The notes beneath the pieces are model-generated. The model had not been told where the DNA came from. It did not search any database and saw nothing but the letters and a program-made list of their open reading frames with translations. From Candidatus Thiodictyon syntrophicum (GTDB lineage Bacteria; Pseudomonadota; Gammaproteobacteria; Chromatiales; Chromatiaceae): a DNA stretch of 64,000 nt. The stretch spans positions 3,125,501 through 3,189,500 of the forward strand of contig NZ_CP020370.1 in the NCBI RefSeq assembly GCF_002813775.1, given 5' to 3'. Below, one piece after another: positions 53,504 to 63,800 of this stretch (the first letter of the stretch is position 1; every line of letters starts with the position of its first letter). A program made the position numbers and the translations under genes.

Positions 53504-53924
53504 ATAGACCTCGCAGTCGGCCCATTGGCCTGATCATGACTGGTGGGCATCCGCCCTCCGGCTATCGACTACGGCGATCGACCGGCTCACCCCCAACGGT
53601 TGACCCGCATCGCACCAGGGACTAGAGCCTGGTCAGGCTGACTAGACCACAGGAGAAGCCATGAACAGCACTGGCGCAGAGGAGCCCTCCCGTCGTGGGA
53701 ATACAAGCTATTGGCAGCTTCAGGATGCCAAGCCCGCGTAGGGCGAAACGCGCATCGGTGCCGCCACCCGGCGGCTCTCGTAATGGCGGATCGCCCTGTC
53801 GGCCTCCGCCCTACGGGCTTGACGGCGATCACGGTATCTACAATCGACGATCACGCCAACCCACATCAGTTTCGATATCCCCGGGATCGGCCTTCACTGC
53901 GATTAAGTTAAGCCGCTCGGCTAC

Positions 53925-54020
53925 TGGGAGCGCCGCACCCCAGTGCGGCGCGGCCTCTGGCGAACCCACACCGGCGGGGTTTCCTGCGAGATCGCGCCGC
54001 ACTGGGGTGCGGCGCTCCCA
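53925..54020. repeat. Perfect 27-bp inverted repeat
   Basis: 53925-53951 (TGGGAGCGCCGCACCCCAGT plus seven bases) is the exact complement of 53994-54020, with a 42-nt spacer. One arm alone is at 28599. Confidence 0.9.
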
Positions 54021-54085
54021 GGCCTGGCCGGACTGGAAATGAGGCTTAACTGAATGGCAGTTCCGGATCGGCCCTGGGGCCCCGA

Positions 54086-54290
54086 TCAGCGGCGCGCCTT
54101 CGCGTCGAGGCGCCGGACGATCAGCACGACGAGGCCGAGCCCTAAGATCCCGTGCGGCTCGGGGACCACGAGGCTGCGCTGATTGATGCCGAAGCCCTGG
54201 TCAGGCAGCGCGCCGTATTCATAGCGATAAACGATCCGCTCGGTGTTGCGGGTGTCGGAGCGCACGTCGAGAGGCGAGCAGGACACTGCG
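54086..54290 (-). pseudogene. C-terminal remnant of a PEP-CTERM protein
   Basis: The complement reads RIVYRYEYGALPDQGFGINQ and then LVVPEPHGILGLGLVVLIVR with basic residues to the stop: a VPEP sorting signal, hydrophobic helix and basic end. The ectodomain and signal peptide are not present. Confidence 0.65.
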
Positions 54291-54408
54291 AAACGGATGG
54301 ACGCGCATTGGGCTCCTGGCCTGGCGGCTTGGTCTGTACGAGGTGGTCGGCGACAAAGGGTTGTCAACCCGGATCGGCGCCGGGCCACGCCGGGGACAAC
54401 CTCGATTG

Positions 54409-55734
54409 TCACCCGTAGGCCGCCGTCAATCCATTCAAATCCACCCGTGCCCGCAGGCGGCGACACAGCATGAAGGTGCCGACGAACTTGCGGTGCAGGA
54501 AGAAGGTCGCCGGGTCGGGGGCGTGGCCGAAGGCGTCCTGGAAGAAGAGGTCCCGGCCGCCGACATAGATCCGCTCGAAGAGATCGGAGGTCCCGAAATC
54601 ATAGGGTCCCGAGTGGCGCAGCGGCTCGCCGGTGAGTGCGATCAACCCGGCGATGCTCGCGACCTGTTCCGGGGAGGCGCCAGGGTCCAGATAGCCCAGG
54701 GCCAGGGCGCATTGGCGCACCGTTTCCGTGTCGCCGACGACGGACGCCTGCAGCATCTGGCGGTAGTACCCGACCAGCGCGGGGGCAACCCGCTGGGTGG
54801 CACCGAAATCGAGCAGGACCAGCTTGCGGGTCTCGGCCTGGTAGAGAAAATTGCTGTAGTTGGGATCGGTCTGCACCAGCGCGAAGTCGAACAGCTCGCG
54901 CAGCAGCAGGTGGACCAGGAGGGTGGCGGCACGGTCACGCTCCACCTGGCGAAACGCCTGGCCGGTGAGTTGATCGACCGGGATGCCGTCGGCGAAGTCC
55001 ATGGCCAGCACCCGGGTGCTGGAGAGGTCCCGGTGCACCTTGGGTACCGAAAAGTCGGGGTCGTCGCCGACGAGTGCCCCGTAGGCCTCCAGCGCATCGG
55101 CCTCGGCCACGTAATCGGCCTCCTGGTGGAGTTGGTGGCGGGCCGCGGTCAGGACCGGCTCCAGGTTCAGGCCCTTGGGCGCGAGCCCCAGGGTGCGCCC
55201 CAGGAAGGCGAAATTGTCCAGATCGCTGTCGATGCTCTCGCGCACCCCGGGAAACTGGATCTTGATGGCCAGGTGCCGGCCGTCACGGGTCTCGGCGCGA
55301 TGCACCTGCCCGATGGAGGCGGCGGCCATGGGGGTGAAGTTGAAGCGGCGAAAACGCTTGTCCCAGTCGGCCCCCAGTTCGCCCGAGAGGACCTCGTTGA
55401 CCTGCCCCAGCGGCATCGGCTGGGCGCGGTCGCGCAGGCTCGCCATGATCTCGGCGGCCTCCGGGGTAAGCAGGTCGGAGCCGTCCAGGGACATGAGTTG
55501 ACCCATCTTCATCGCCGCCCCGCGCATCCGCGCCAGGCGATCGGTGAAGCGTTGCGTGTGCGCGGCGGAGAGTTGGACCCGGCTCATCCCGCCGTCGCGG
55601 TTCAGCGCCAGTTCGATCAAGCCGCGCACGCCCACCCCGGCCGCCAGGTCGCCGGTAGCGCGGCCCAGGTGCCAGAGTCGGGCCAGGCGTTTGCTGGGGA
55701 CGGCCAGGCCGCCGGGGAGTTGGGGGTTGGCCAT
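54409..55734 (-). CDS. ABC1/ADCK (UbiB-like) atypical kinase
   Basis: The protein has 441 residues. ABC1 hallmarks are the K-x-G-Q loop in AAMKMGQLMSLDG (about 74-86), LAIKIQFPGVRESIDSDLDN, QTDPNYSNFLY and LVLLDFGATQRV. Relatives (UbiB, ADCK) support ubiquinone synthesis or lipid handling. The alternative is a general stress ABC1 protein. ATG 55734 begins MANPQLPGGLAVPSK. The gene is alone and its C-terminus overlaps the scrap at 54086 only in other frames. Confidence 0.88.
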   Translation of the reverse strand: MANPQLPGGLAVPSKRLARLWHLGRATGDLAAGVGVRGLIELALNRDGGMSRVQLSAAHTQRFTDRLARMRGAAMKMGQLMSLDGSDLLTPEAAEIMASLRDRAQPMPLGQVNEVLSGELGADWDKRFRRFNFTPMAAASIGQVHRAETRDGRHLAIKIQFPGVRESIDSDLDNFAFLGRTLGLAPKGLNLEPVLTAARHQLHQEADYVAEADALEAYGALVGDDPDFSVPKVHRDLSSTRVLAMDFADGIPVDQLTGQAFRQVERDRAATLLVHLLLRELFDFALVQTDPNYSNFLYQAETRKLVLLDFGATQRVAPALVGYYRQMLQASVVGDTETVRQCALALGYLDPGASPEQVASIAGLIALTGEPLRHSGPYDFGTSDLFERIYVGGRDLFFQDAFGHAPDPATFFLHRKFVGTFMLCRRLRARVDLNGLTAAYG

Positions 55735-55957
55735 GGTGCGAGGCCCTCGAGAGGTGGTTGCAGGCCAGGTGGCCCATCAGTGGGCGCTAATATGCGGCCA
55801 CTGATGCCGATGCGCAATCCAGGCGCCGTCAAGGTCGACTCCTGGGGCTGGTGGACGTCGGCGGCGTCTGACACCGGCCGCTGCGGCAGGTCCGCGGGCA
55901 AGGCGGCGCTGCCTCGCGGGCCTCGCACTGCCGCCAGGTCAGGCGCCGCACCACCTC

Positions 55958-56014
55958 CTGGAGTCCAAGGCTTCAGCCTTGGAGGGGCGCCAAGGCTGAA
56001 GCCTTGGACTCCAG
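55958..56014. repeat. Perfect 25-bp inverted repeat
   Basis: 55958-55982 (CTGGAGTCCAAGGCTTCAGC plus five bases) is the exact complement of 55990-56014, with a 7-nt loop. A shorter relative is at 20174. It is directly upstream of repeat element copy D. Confidence 0.92.
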
Positions 56015-56030
56015 AAACAGAAGTTCAGCA

Positions 56031-56170
56031 GCGGTTCACGTATAAGTTAAACAATTTCTATAGAGACCGCGCATAGCGCCATTTTCGTTGTCGTTGTCGT
56101 TGTCGTTGTCGTAATCGAGGTTAGCGTAGCGCCCCGGATTCTCCTGTACCCCACAGAGCATCGCTTCTCC
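56031..56170 (-). repeat. Dispersed GTTGTC inverted-repeat element, copy D, truncated
   Basis: The element lies in reverse. Its outer end GCGGTTCACGTATAAGTTAA is at 56031-56050, the GTTGTC arm is at 56086-56112, and the core 56114-56170 ends at CATCGCTTCTCC. The second arm and terminal repeat are missing: the sequence jumps to the ATG of the cooC-like frame at 56171. Confidence 0.85.
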
Positions 56171-56875
56171 ATGCCCTATGTGCTGGGCCTGCCCGAGGCC
56201 CAGGCCCGCGCCCTGGTGCCGATCAGCCGCAACCAGGCCTATGTCGAGGAGAAGACCGGGGCCGGTCCCGGGTCCGGCTGGGGCCTTCTCTTCCGGCTGA
56301 ACCCGGATGCCGGCGACGCGGTGGAGCGTTTCGCGGTCGCCGCCCCGGACGGCGTGCAGCTCATGGTCATGGGCACCACGGTGCAGCCCGCCACCGGGTG
56401 TCTGTGCCCGGAGAACGCGCTGCTCGCCGGAGTCGCCGAGGCCGTCGCGCTGCGCCGCGGCGAGCTGATCCTGATGGACACCCAGGCCGGCGTCGAGCAC
56501 TTCGGCCGGGCGCTCGCCCGCGGCTTCCAGCACGCCCTGGTCGTCGCCGACCCGACCTTCAACGGCATCCAGGTCGCGGCCCACTCGGCCCGCCTGGCCC
56601 AGGGGCTCGGCATCCCGGCGGTGCATCTGGCCGTCAACCGGGTGCGCGATGCCGGGGAGCGCGCGCGGGCCGAATCGCGCCTCGCTGCCGAGGGCGCATT
56701 CCCCTTCGCCTCCGTCCATCTCCTGCCCTACGACGAGTCGCTGCGCGCCGCCGAGCCCGGGGTCGAGCCGCTGCTCGCCCCCGCCGCCGCCGACTCGGCC
56801 TTCATGCAGGCGCTCGAAGGACTGATCGCCGCACTGCTCAGCCCCACCGGGACGGTGCCGCCATGCGCCTCCTGA
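56171..56875 (+). pseudogene. cooC: CooC-like ATPase lacking its P-loop
   Basis: The 234 residues match CooC-type MinD/ParA ATPases from about residue 45: LGLPEAQARALVPISRNQAY, EEKTGAGPGSGWG, LMVMGTT, CLCPENALLAG, ILMDTQAGVEHFGRALARGF and AVNRVRDAGE. CooC matures the nickel site of CO dehydrogenase. The deviant Walker A (GKGGVGK) and switch I residues that should lie ahead are absent because repeat copy D abuts the frame. The protein, if made, should not bind ATP normally. Its stop overlaps the next gene. Confidence 0.8.
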
Positions 56876-57687
56876 TCCTGGGCGCGGGTCCGGCGGGGCT
56901 CGCGGTCGCCGAGCGGTTGCGCGAGTTGGAGCGACTCGCCGGGGCCGGTGCGTCCGCATGTGACATCGAGATGGTCTCCGACGAGGACCACCCGCCCTAT
57001 TCGCCCCCGGCGCTGGCGGACCACTTCCTCACCGGACGCGAATCCACCCTGTTCTGGAAGGGCCGCGACGCACTCGAGCGGCTCGGCGTCACGCACCGGC
57101 GCGGCCAGGCGGTGCGCGCGGTGCACCCCGGCGAGCGGCGCGTGACCCTTGCCGATGGGACCAGCCTCGCCTACGACAGCCTGGTGATCGCCACCGGCAG
57201 TCGGCTCTACGCGCCGCTGCCCGGTGCGGACCTTCCCGGCCTCTGCAACTTCAAGTCCCTGACCGCCGCCCGCGCCCTGGTCGAGCGGGTGCGCCGCGGC
57301 GAGGCGCGGCGCGCCCTGGTGGTCGGTGCCGGCTTCATCGGCGTCGAGGTCGCGCTGGTCCTGCGCGCGCTGGGGCTCGCGGTGACGCTGGTGGAGCGCG
57401 ACTGGGTCATGTCCAGCACCCTGGAGCCCGAGACCGCCGACCTGGTGCGCGCCGCGCTCTGCGCCCGCGGCATCAGGGTACTGGACGGCCAGGCCGCCGC
57501 CGCCTTCGAGGGCGCGGGTCATGTCGAGGCGGTGCGCCTCGCCACGGGCGAGCCGCTGACCGCCGACCTCTATGGCGCACTGATGCTCAAGGGTGCGGAC
57601 GTGCGCGCCTATGGTATGCGGCTGCTCGACCCCGGATTCGGTGCCGGGTCGATGGCGTTCGAGGCGCTCCGGGGGCGGGGCGCTTGA
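56863..57687 (+). pseudogene. FAD-dependent pyridine nucleotide oxidoreductase with internal deletion
   Basis: The frame has 274 residues. The FAD-binding GAGPAGLAVAERL, the NAD-binding VVGAGFIGVEVALVLRALGL and ATG in VIATGSRLY are intact. After LATGEPLTADL the frame jumps to YGALMLKGADVRAYGMRL, which looks like the far C-terminus of this family. About 130-160 residues, including the second FAD-contact GD motif, seem lost in frame. It is coupled to the cooC-like gene. Confidence 0.65.
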
Positions 57688-57775
57688 AGAAGGCGAGGCC
57701 GGTAGGCCGGTAGGGCGGAACGCGCAGCGGTTCCGCCAGCGCTTGTCTGGGATGGCTACCGGAGGCCATAGAGGC

Positions 57776-58237
57776 TTATTCCGATAGTGGCTCCGAGCGT
57801 GGCCGTGCTCCTGACGACAGCTCGGTAGGTCGTGCCGCGCCGCTTCGGTCCAGTGCAGTGACTTTCTGGACTTTGTCGTCGACGTCATAGGTCGTTTCAA
57901 TAACGATCTTATCACCGTTGAACACGGCTTCCGCGGGCGTTCCAATCACCTCCCAAATTCCGAGTGTGAAGACGTCGGCAACACCATGAACGAAGGCGCG
58001 TCCCACCTTGGCACCTTTGCTGTAGCCCTGAGTGAAGGAAAAGACATCGACCCGCTGATCGCCGTTTTTCTTGGTCGAAATCGGATAACCAAGCTCAGCG
58101 ATGACCAGGCTGCGAGACGTCCCGGGCGAGAGGACCGCCAGATTCTTCTGCGGTGGCTGGTTGGCGGCCATGTAGACCGCACAGCCGGAGGCCGTCTGCA
58201 GGAACACGAGTAAGGAACCGACGCGAACGATGCGCAT
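57776..58237 (-). CDS. Outer-envelope lipoprotein
   Basis: The protein has 153 residues. MRIVRVGSLLVFLQTASGC gives a signal peptide and lipobox. The middle reads LSPGTSRSLVIAELGYPIST, like BamE/SmpA-type G-x-S-R-x2-V-x3-L-G-x-P domains, then FSFTQGYSKGAKVGRAFVHG and GDKIVIETTYDVDDKVQKV. Function is unknown; a BamE-like fold is likely. Start ATG 58235-58237. Confidence 0.7.
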   Translation of the reverse strand: MRIVRVGSLLVFLQTASGCAVYMAANQPPQKNLAVLSPGTSRSLVIAELGYPISTKKNGDQRVDVFSFTQGYSKGAKVGRAFVHGVADVFTLGIWEVIGTPAEAVFNGDKIVIETTYDVDDKVQKVTALDRSGAARPTELSSGARPRSEPLSE

Positions 58238-58935
58238 CAGAGTCAGAATACCGCGTTGATTTCCAAATGATTGAGTTTTCATCGGTGCTCCCGTGCTGCT
58301 GTAGGAAAAAACCTAGTGTTGATCCGTGGAAATGTTCTGTGGGGTCGCCAGGGGGCAGTTCCTGGTGTCGCTTGACACGGCGCCGCCGGGCACTCGCGGT
58401 GTTCCCGCATTCGGTTCGTCGGTGGTAAAGGTCCGGCGCGCCGCTACAGCACTCCCGCGGTCTACGCGGCGCTGTACGTAACGCCTATTGCCAGGGGGGT
58501 GGCCGGCGCGAAGCCAATCGGGCGCGGACGCGCGGGCGGCGGGGATGCCTTGGGGCTGGCACGCTTGAGTCGGCGGGCGATCTTCAACGCCAAATCCTTG
58601 CTACACGGATCCTAACCAGGTGGCAGGCCGCGGCACCGTGGCCGGCAGGCCGCCGCGACCGGCGGCCAGCGCTAGGGCATCCCCCTGCAGTTTCGTGCGG
58701 TGATCAGGACAGTCCCCGGTCTTGGGGCGGTTGGTCCTTGGTGCCGACCCGGCACGGACATCGGTGGACCTTGGCTGTGCCCCGGTGCCGTCGGCGGTTT
58801 TTGCCTGAATTTTCTGCCTGGCAAGTATCTTAGCAACATCCGGTCTTGGGTGGTTGAATTTCCGATTCGTATCCTCAGAAATGCGGTGTCGGGCTGCAAC
58901 CAAGGCGCCGGCGATTTATCGATGAGGACTCGACC
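58238..58935. other. Gap between lipoprotein and PEP-CTERM genes
   Basis: These 698 bp show no gene I can support. The last 100 bp are more AT-rich (TTTTTGCCTGAATTTTCTGC) and probably hold the promoter of the next gene. Confidence 0.45.
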
Positions 58936-59757
58936 ATGCTACGCCTACCTATGCTCGCCGCGGTGTTGCTGCTCTCGGCATCCGCCGCCCAGGGAAGTTT
59001 TGTCGTCTTCGAGGCGGCGGGCGCCGGTGCCGCCGCGATCACCTCGGCCCGTGACGGGTTCCGGACCGCCGTCGGCGGCGGCACCAGTGCCGGGGCCAAT
59101 GGTTCTTTCGGCGGGCAGCGCCGGGAGATCAACTGGGACGGGGTCCCCGATACCTTCGCCGACTCCGCCCTGATGCCCGGCAACTTCTTCAACAACAGCT
59201 CGCCGCGCGGCGTCGAGTTCAGCACCCCCGGCACCGGCTTCCTGGTGAGCGCGAACTCGGGTCAAAGCTCCCCCGTCCTGTTCGGCTTCCCAACCGAGTT
59301 CCAGACCTTCAGCGCCCAGCGGCTGTTCACCGCAGTCGGCAGCAATATCACGGATGTCTCGTTCTTCCTGCCCGGCACCAGCGTCGCCGCCACCACCAGC
59401 GCCTTTGGCCTGATCTTCGTGGATGTCGAGACCATTTCCGCCAAGGTCGAATTCTTTGATCAGGACGGAGCGGCCATCTTTACCCACGACGCCCTGCAAG
59501 CGGGGAACCAGGGTTTGTCGTTTCTGGGCGCCGTGGCCAATGCCGGCGAGCGCATCGGCCGTGTCCGCATCACCGCGGGCCTCAACACCATCACATCCAA
59601 TGGTACCCTCGGCAATCCCAATGACGACGTCGTGGTGATGGACGACTTCCTCTATGCCGAGCCCCTGCAAGTGCCGGAGCCTCCCGTTTTGCTGCTGCTC
59701 GGCCTCGGGTTGCTGGCCGGATGGGTCCGCCGCGGGCCGCGCCGGGGCCTGACCTGA
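58936..59757 (+). CDS. PEP-CTERM anchored secreted protein
   Basis: The protein has 273 residues: signal peptide MLRLPMLAAVLLLSASAAQG, a Gly/Ala/Thr-rich beta ectodomain (LMPGNFFNNSSPRGVEFSTP; FLYAEPLQ), and a C-terminal VPEPPVLLLLGLGLLAGWVR with RRG...RR. It would be sorted by exosortase/archaeosortase-type systems and linked to extracellular polysaccharide. No exosortase is in the window. ATG 58936; a second Met (58951) also fits. Confidence 0.85.
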   Translation: MLRLPMLAAVLLLSASAAQGSFVVFEAAGAGAAAITSARDGFRTAVGGGTSAGANGSFGGQRREINWDGVPDTFADSALMPGNFFNNSSPRGVEFSTPGTGFLVSANSGQSSPVLFGFPTEFQTFSAQRLFTAVGSNITDVSFFLPGTSVAATTSAFGLIFVDVETISAKVEFFDQDGAAIFTHDALQAGNQGLSFLGAVANAGERIGRVRITAGLNTITSNGTLGNPNDDVVVMDDFLYAEPLQVPEPPVLLLLGLGLLAGWVRRGPRRGLT

Positions 59758-59778
59758 CGCTGATCCGGCGTAGTTGGG

Positions 59779-59810
59779 TAGGTCGGGTTAGCGAAGCCGA
59801 ACCCGACGGC
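59779..59810. repeat. REP-like palindrome GTAGGTCGGGTTAGCG
   Basis: GTCGGGTT (59782-59789) pairs with AACCCGAC (59800-59807). It belongs to the same kind of unit as 35538. Confidence 0.65.
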
Positions 59811-60032
59811 CACGGCGCCTGTGGGAGCGGCTTTAGCCGCGACGGGGCGCGCGTACAACGCCGCGCCGTATCGCGCCCAGCCCCCGCTCACGCAAGGAAG
59901 TCCATTCTGAGCACCTCACCGATCGGCGCGGTCCGGCCGGACCGGGCCTCACGCAGCCGGTCGGTATCGATCCGCGTGACGAGCGTCTCGGGCGTCTATA
60001 ATCCGCCCCATCCCCGACCGCGGAGTTGCCCC

Positions 60033-60614
60033 ATGTCCCTGCAACCCAAGCTGCAACTGACCTTCGAGGAATGGCTGGAAGACGAGCGGGCGTCCCTGGA
60101 GGGGCGCAGCGAATACCTGGACGGCGAGGTATTCGCCATGACCGGGGCGAGCGTCGAGCACAACGCCATCGTGGTCAACATCGCCAGGGAACTGAGCATC
60201 CAGATGAAGGGCCGGCCCTGCCAGGTCTACGCCAACGACCTGAAGGTGCGTATCCGCTCCGCCGACGCCGGCAAGTACCCGGACCTGATCGCCCTGTGTG
60301 GCGAGCACCAGTTTCAGGATGGCCGCCGCGACGTGCTGCTCAATCCCAGCCTGATCGTGGAGGTGCTCTCGGATTCGACGGAGGCCTACGACCGCGGCAA
60401 GAAATTCGCCATCTACCGCCAGCTCCCGAGTCTGCGGGAATACCTCCTGGTCTCCCAGCACCAGGCCCAGGTGGAACTGTTCAGCCGGGGCGACGACGGC
60501 CGCTGGAGCCTGTCGGACTTTTCCGCCCTGACCGCCAGCGTGCCCCTGCCCAGCGTCGGTTGCACCCTGTTGCTGGCGGAGGTCTACGACAAGGTGGAGT
60601 TCCAGCCGGCCTGA
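60033..60614 (+). CDS. Uma2-family (DUF820) PD-(D/E)XK nuclease
   Basis: The protein has 193 residues: LTFEEWLEDERASLEGRSEY, LDGEVFAMTGASVEHNAIVV, the catalytic Asp in KYPDLIALCG, and E in LIVEVLSDSTEAYDRGKKF (ExK-like). The family is very abundant in cyanobacteria and purple bacteria; the role is uncertain. Start ATG 60033 follows GGAG (60022-60025). Confidence 0.9.
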   Translation: MSLQPKLQLTFEEWLEDERASLEGRSEYLDGEVFAMTGASVEHNAIVVNIARELSIQMKGRPCQVYANDLKVRIRSADAGKYPDLIALCGEHQFQDGRRDVLLNPSLIVEVLSDSTEAYDRGKKFAIYRQLPSLREYLLVSQHQAQVELFSRGDDGRWSLSDFSALTASVPLPSVGCTLLLAEVYDKVEFQPA

Positions 60615-60813
60615 ATGCGCGCCGGGGGCCGCCTGGCATACGCTCGGATCCTTGCCGCCGGTGACCTGCCGGCCCATCCAGGCCGCCTGACTCCTGGCGG
60701 TGTCGGGCGTCGGCGCTCCCCAACACCCGCCGTCGCAGCCGCGCTTGCTCGAATTCGTGCCGAAAGAGTGCGCCACGGAAGCCGCACTTTCGCAGCCTCC
60801 GCCAGTTGGCCTG

Positions 60814-63800
60814 TTACCGACTGAGTTTAGCAATCTCCCGTTCAAGTCGGGCGATCATGTCGTCCGTGGAAACGTCATCCTTCTTGATTCGCAGGCTGTC
60901 GGCAACACGTGCCGCCGCGTCGAGTGCGCATCCGAGGAGGATTTGGGGCACATCCACATAACCGTCGTCACCGATCTGGGGCAAGGTCACCTCAAACAGG
61001 CTCGCCGGAAATTGGCGCGCGACTCTCACCGGGATGGGCTTGACCCGGATCAGGTCGCGGTCTGCATAAGCCTTCTCCATGCTGGCCAACTCGTGCCAGA
61101 AGCGGTCGGCTCCGCTGAGCTTACGCCGCGCCGCCATCAGACGGCTGGCGACCAGGTAGGCCAGGGCCAGTTGACCGCGCCCGCTCCGTTCGTTTTGCGC
61201 CTCGATCTTGCCCACTGCCTTGAACCGGTCGCCACGTGGTTTGGCCAGGGAGGCAAGTTGGCCGAGCGCCTCAACAGCCCAGGTCTCGTCAACGACCCGG
61301 GCCTCGTCCGGGACCAATCCGGTAAGGTCGCGCCAACGTCGAACGAGCCGAACCGGCCCCTGACTGCCGAAACCGCTGTCCGCGACCGCATAGCCAACCA
61401 GCCGTGCGTTGCTTCCCGGAATCTCCAGGTCCAGTCGGCGCATGCAGCAGGGCAGCTCGAAGGTCGCGAGATGCGTCATCAGGGTCTCGAAGGTCGGGTC
61501 GCCATAGGTCGCAAAGCCGGGGGCTCCCTCAAGGCCAGGGATGCCCTCGTCATATCCCTTGCGCGAGACGGTCAACGCCTTGCCATCTGGAATGCCCGGC
61601 ACATTATTCAGCACCATGCAGCGCATGGCGAGGTCAGGAAGCACGGTGCAACCCAGGTCCCGCAGGTAAACGGACGTGGACAGGGCGTCCCAGATCGCCT
61701 TCAGATCGATGGGCGGCGCCTCATCGGCGCTACCCTGGGACAGCCTGAGATAGGTCTCGTAAAGGTCCTCCGGCGGGATCTCCATGCTCGCCGTGCGCCG
61801 CTGGGCCAGCCGTGCCCGCTCCTCGGCACGTTGGGCCAGTTCGTCCTCCGATAGGGTGCCCGCCGCCAGGTCTTGAAATTCCTCTGCCGTCACCGGCAAC
61901 ATCGAGATTTGCTGGGTCCCTACCACGCCGCTGGCCTTGCTCAAGCGTTTGAGGAGTCGTCCATAGACGATCTCCTCGGCCGAACCCAGATAGCAGAGGT
62001 TGCTGACCAGAATAGTGTCGTGGGTCTGGCCGATGCGGTCGATGCGCCCGATGCGCTGCTCAACTTTCATCGGGTTCCAGGGCAGGTCGAAGTTGACCAA
62101 CAGGTCGGCGGTTTGCAGGTTCAACCCCTCCGCCGCCGCGTCAGTGCACACCAGCACGTCGATTTCGCCCTTCAGGAACCGCTGTTTGATGGCCTCTCGG
62201 TCGATCCCAGTGAGTCGACGGGTCCGCGCGTTCACATAGGAGCCACCCTGGCCCGAGTAGGTCCCGATCAGCATGTGCGGATCGGCCTGTCGCAACCTCC
62301 GGACGATGTCCGTTAGGGTGTCGTAGAAGCGGGTGAAGACCACTGTTTGGGCGATGCGCCCGCCGGCACCGCGACGCTTGTTCAAGTGCTCCAAGAGGCG
62401 CTGCATCTTCGACGAGGTCCCGCTGAGGTCCCGCAGCCCGGCGAGCATCTCCAAAAGCCTGTCCCGCTCCCAGATCAAGTCCGCGGAGGCGCGCCCCGCC
62501 AGGACCAGACCCACCGCCTCCTCGTCGCCTTCGCCCCCGTCGAGCAGGTCGGTGAGGGACAACTCGTCCAGGTCGATTTCCTCGGCCGGCGCCACATGCT
62601 TCAACGTCGCTTCGACCTTCTCCCGGCGCCGTCGCAGGGACTCGCGGATCGCGAACAGGCTGGACGCGAACCGCAAGCGCAGGAAGCTCAGGATCATGCC
62701 CAGGGCGAAGCTGGCCTTCTTGCCCTGGCTACCCTTGCCAAGCTGCGCCGCCAGGCCCAGGCAATAGCCCTCCAGCCGGTCGTAAGCCGCTTGCTCCTGG
62801 GCGGTGAACGCAATGGGCATCAGTGGCAGCACCACGCGCCGTGCCAGATTGGCAGTGAGCTTGCCGCGACGACGATACAGTTCCAAGAGCGGGCGCGTGT
62901 GGCGCAGCATGACCCGCGACAGGGGCGCAGCCGCGAAGGCCAGCCGCCGCACCCCCTCCTCGCCGCCCCCCTGTGAAACTGGGGGCGGCTCGCCGGACTC
63001 AAGCCAGGCATCCACATCGAAGCGCGAGAACTCGTCGATCACGGCCTCCTGCACGTACTGCCACAGCAAGGGGTCCTGTCCGGCCACCGCCGTCACTGCG
63101 CGATGCAGGAAGGCCCATTCCGTGGCGTCCAACGTTTCCCCGCCCACCAGCTTGGCGAGCAGCGCGTAATAGGCATTCGTCAGGCTGGGGTCGAGCTGGA
63201 AATGGCCGACCCGGTTGGTCAGGCGGATCAGATCGGCCACCTCCACGGGGTCCAATTGCATCGGCGTGGCCGTTGCCAGCAGCAGGCAACGCGCTTGGGT
63301 GCGTAGCACGTCCCCTAAGATTCGGTAGAGATTACCGTACCGGGGTTCGGCCCGCGTCCCCTGGGTCGCATTCTTGCGCCGGGCGTAGTGGGCCTCGTCC
63401 ACCAGGGCGATGTCGAAGGGTGCCGCGGCCCGCAACTCGCCGCGCCGTCCAGCCCGCGCCAGCAGACCGCTGGAGACGATGACCAAGTCCGGCTCATACA
63501 GAGACTTGGCGGGCCGCTCCTCGGGTCCCGGGAGCAGGTACTCATGCCGCGCGGACGCCCCGGTCAGGGCGCGGCCGAAGGGCAGCAGGAACTTGCTCGC
63601 CATCTCCCGGTGCCACTGGGGCGTCAGGCTGGCCGGCGGTGCAATCAACACCCGGCGCACCAGGCCGGCCAGATAGAGCGCCCGGATCGCCAGCCCCGCC
63701 TCAATGGTCTTGCCCAGCCCCACCTCGTCGCACAGGAGCCAGCTATAGGGCCAGGTGTCGATCAGTCGCTTGGCCACCACCGCCTGGTGGGGCCAGGGCT

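Larger units (their letters stand above)
53257..54085. other. Repeat-rich gap
   Basis: There is no supportable gene. The gap holds the two perfect inverted repeats listed here and GTAGGGCGAAACGCGCATCG-type units at 53325-53400 and 53725-53830 that also appear near 50465 and 57700. Confidence 0.6.
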
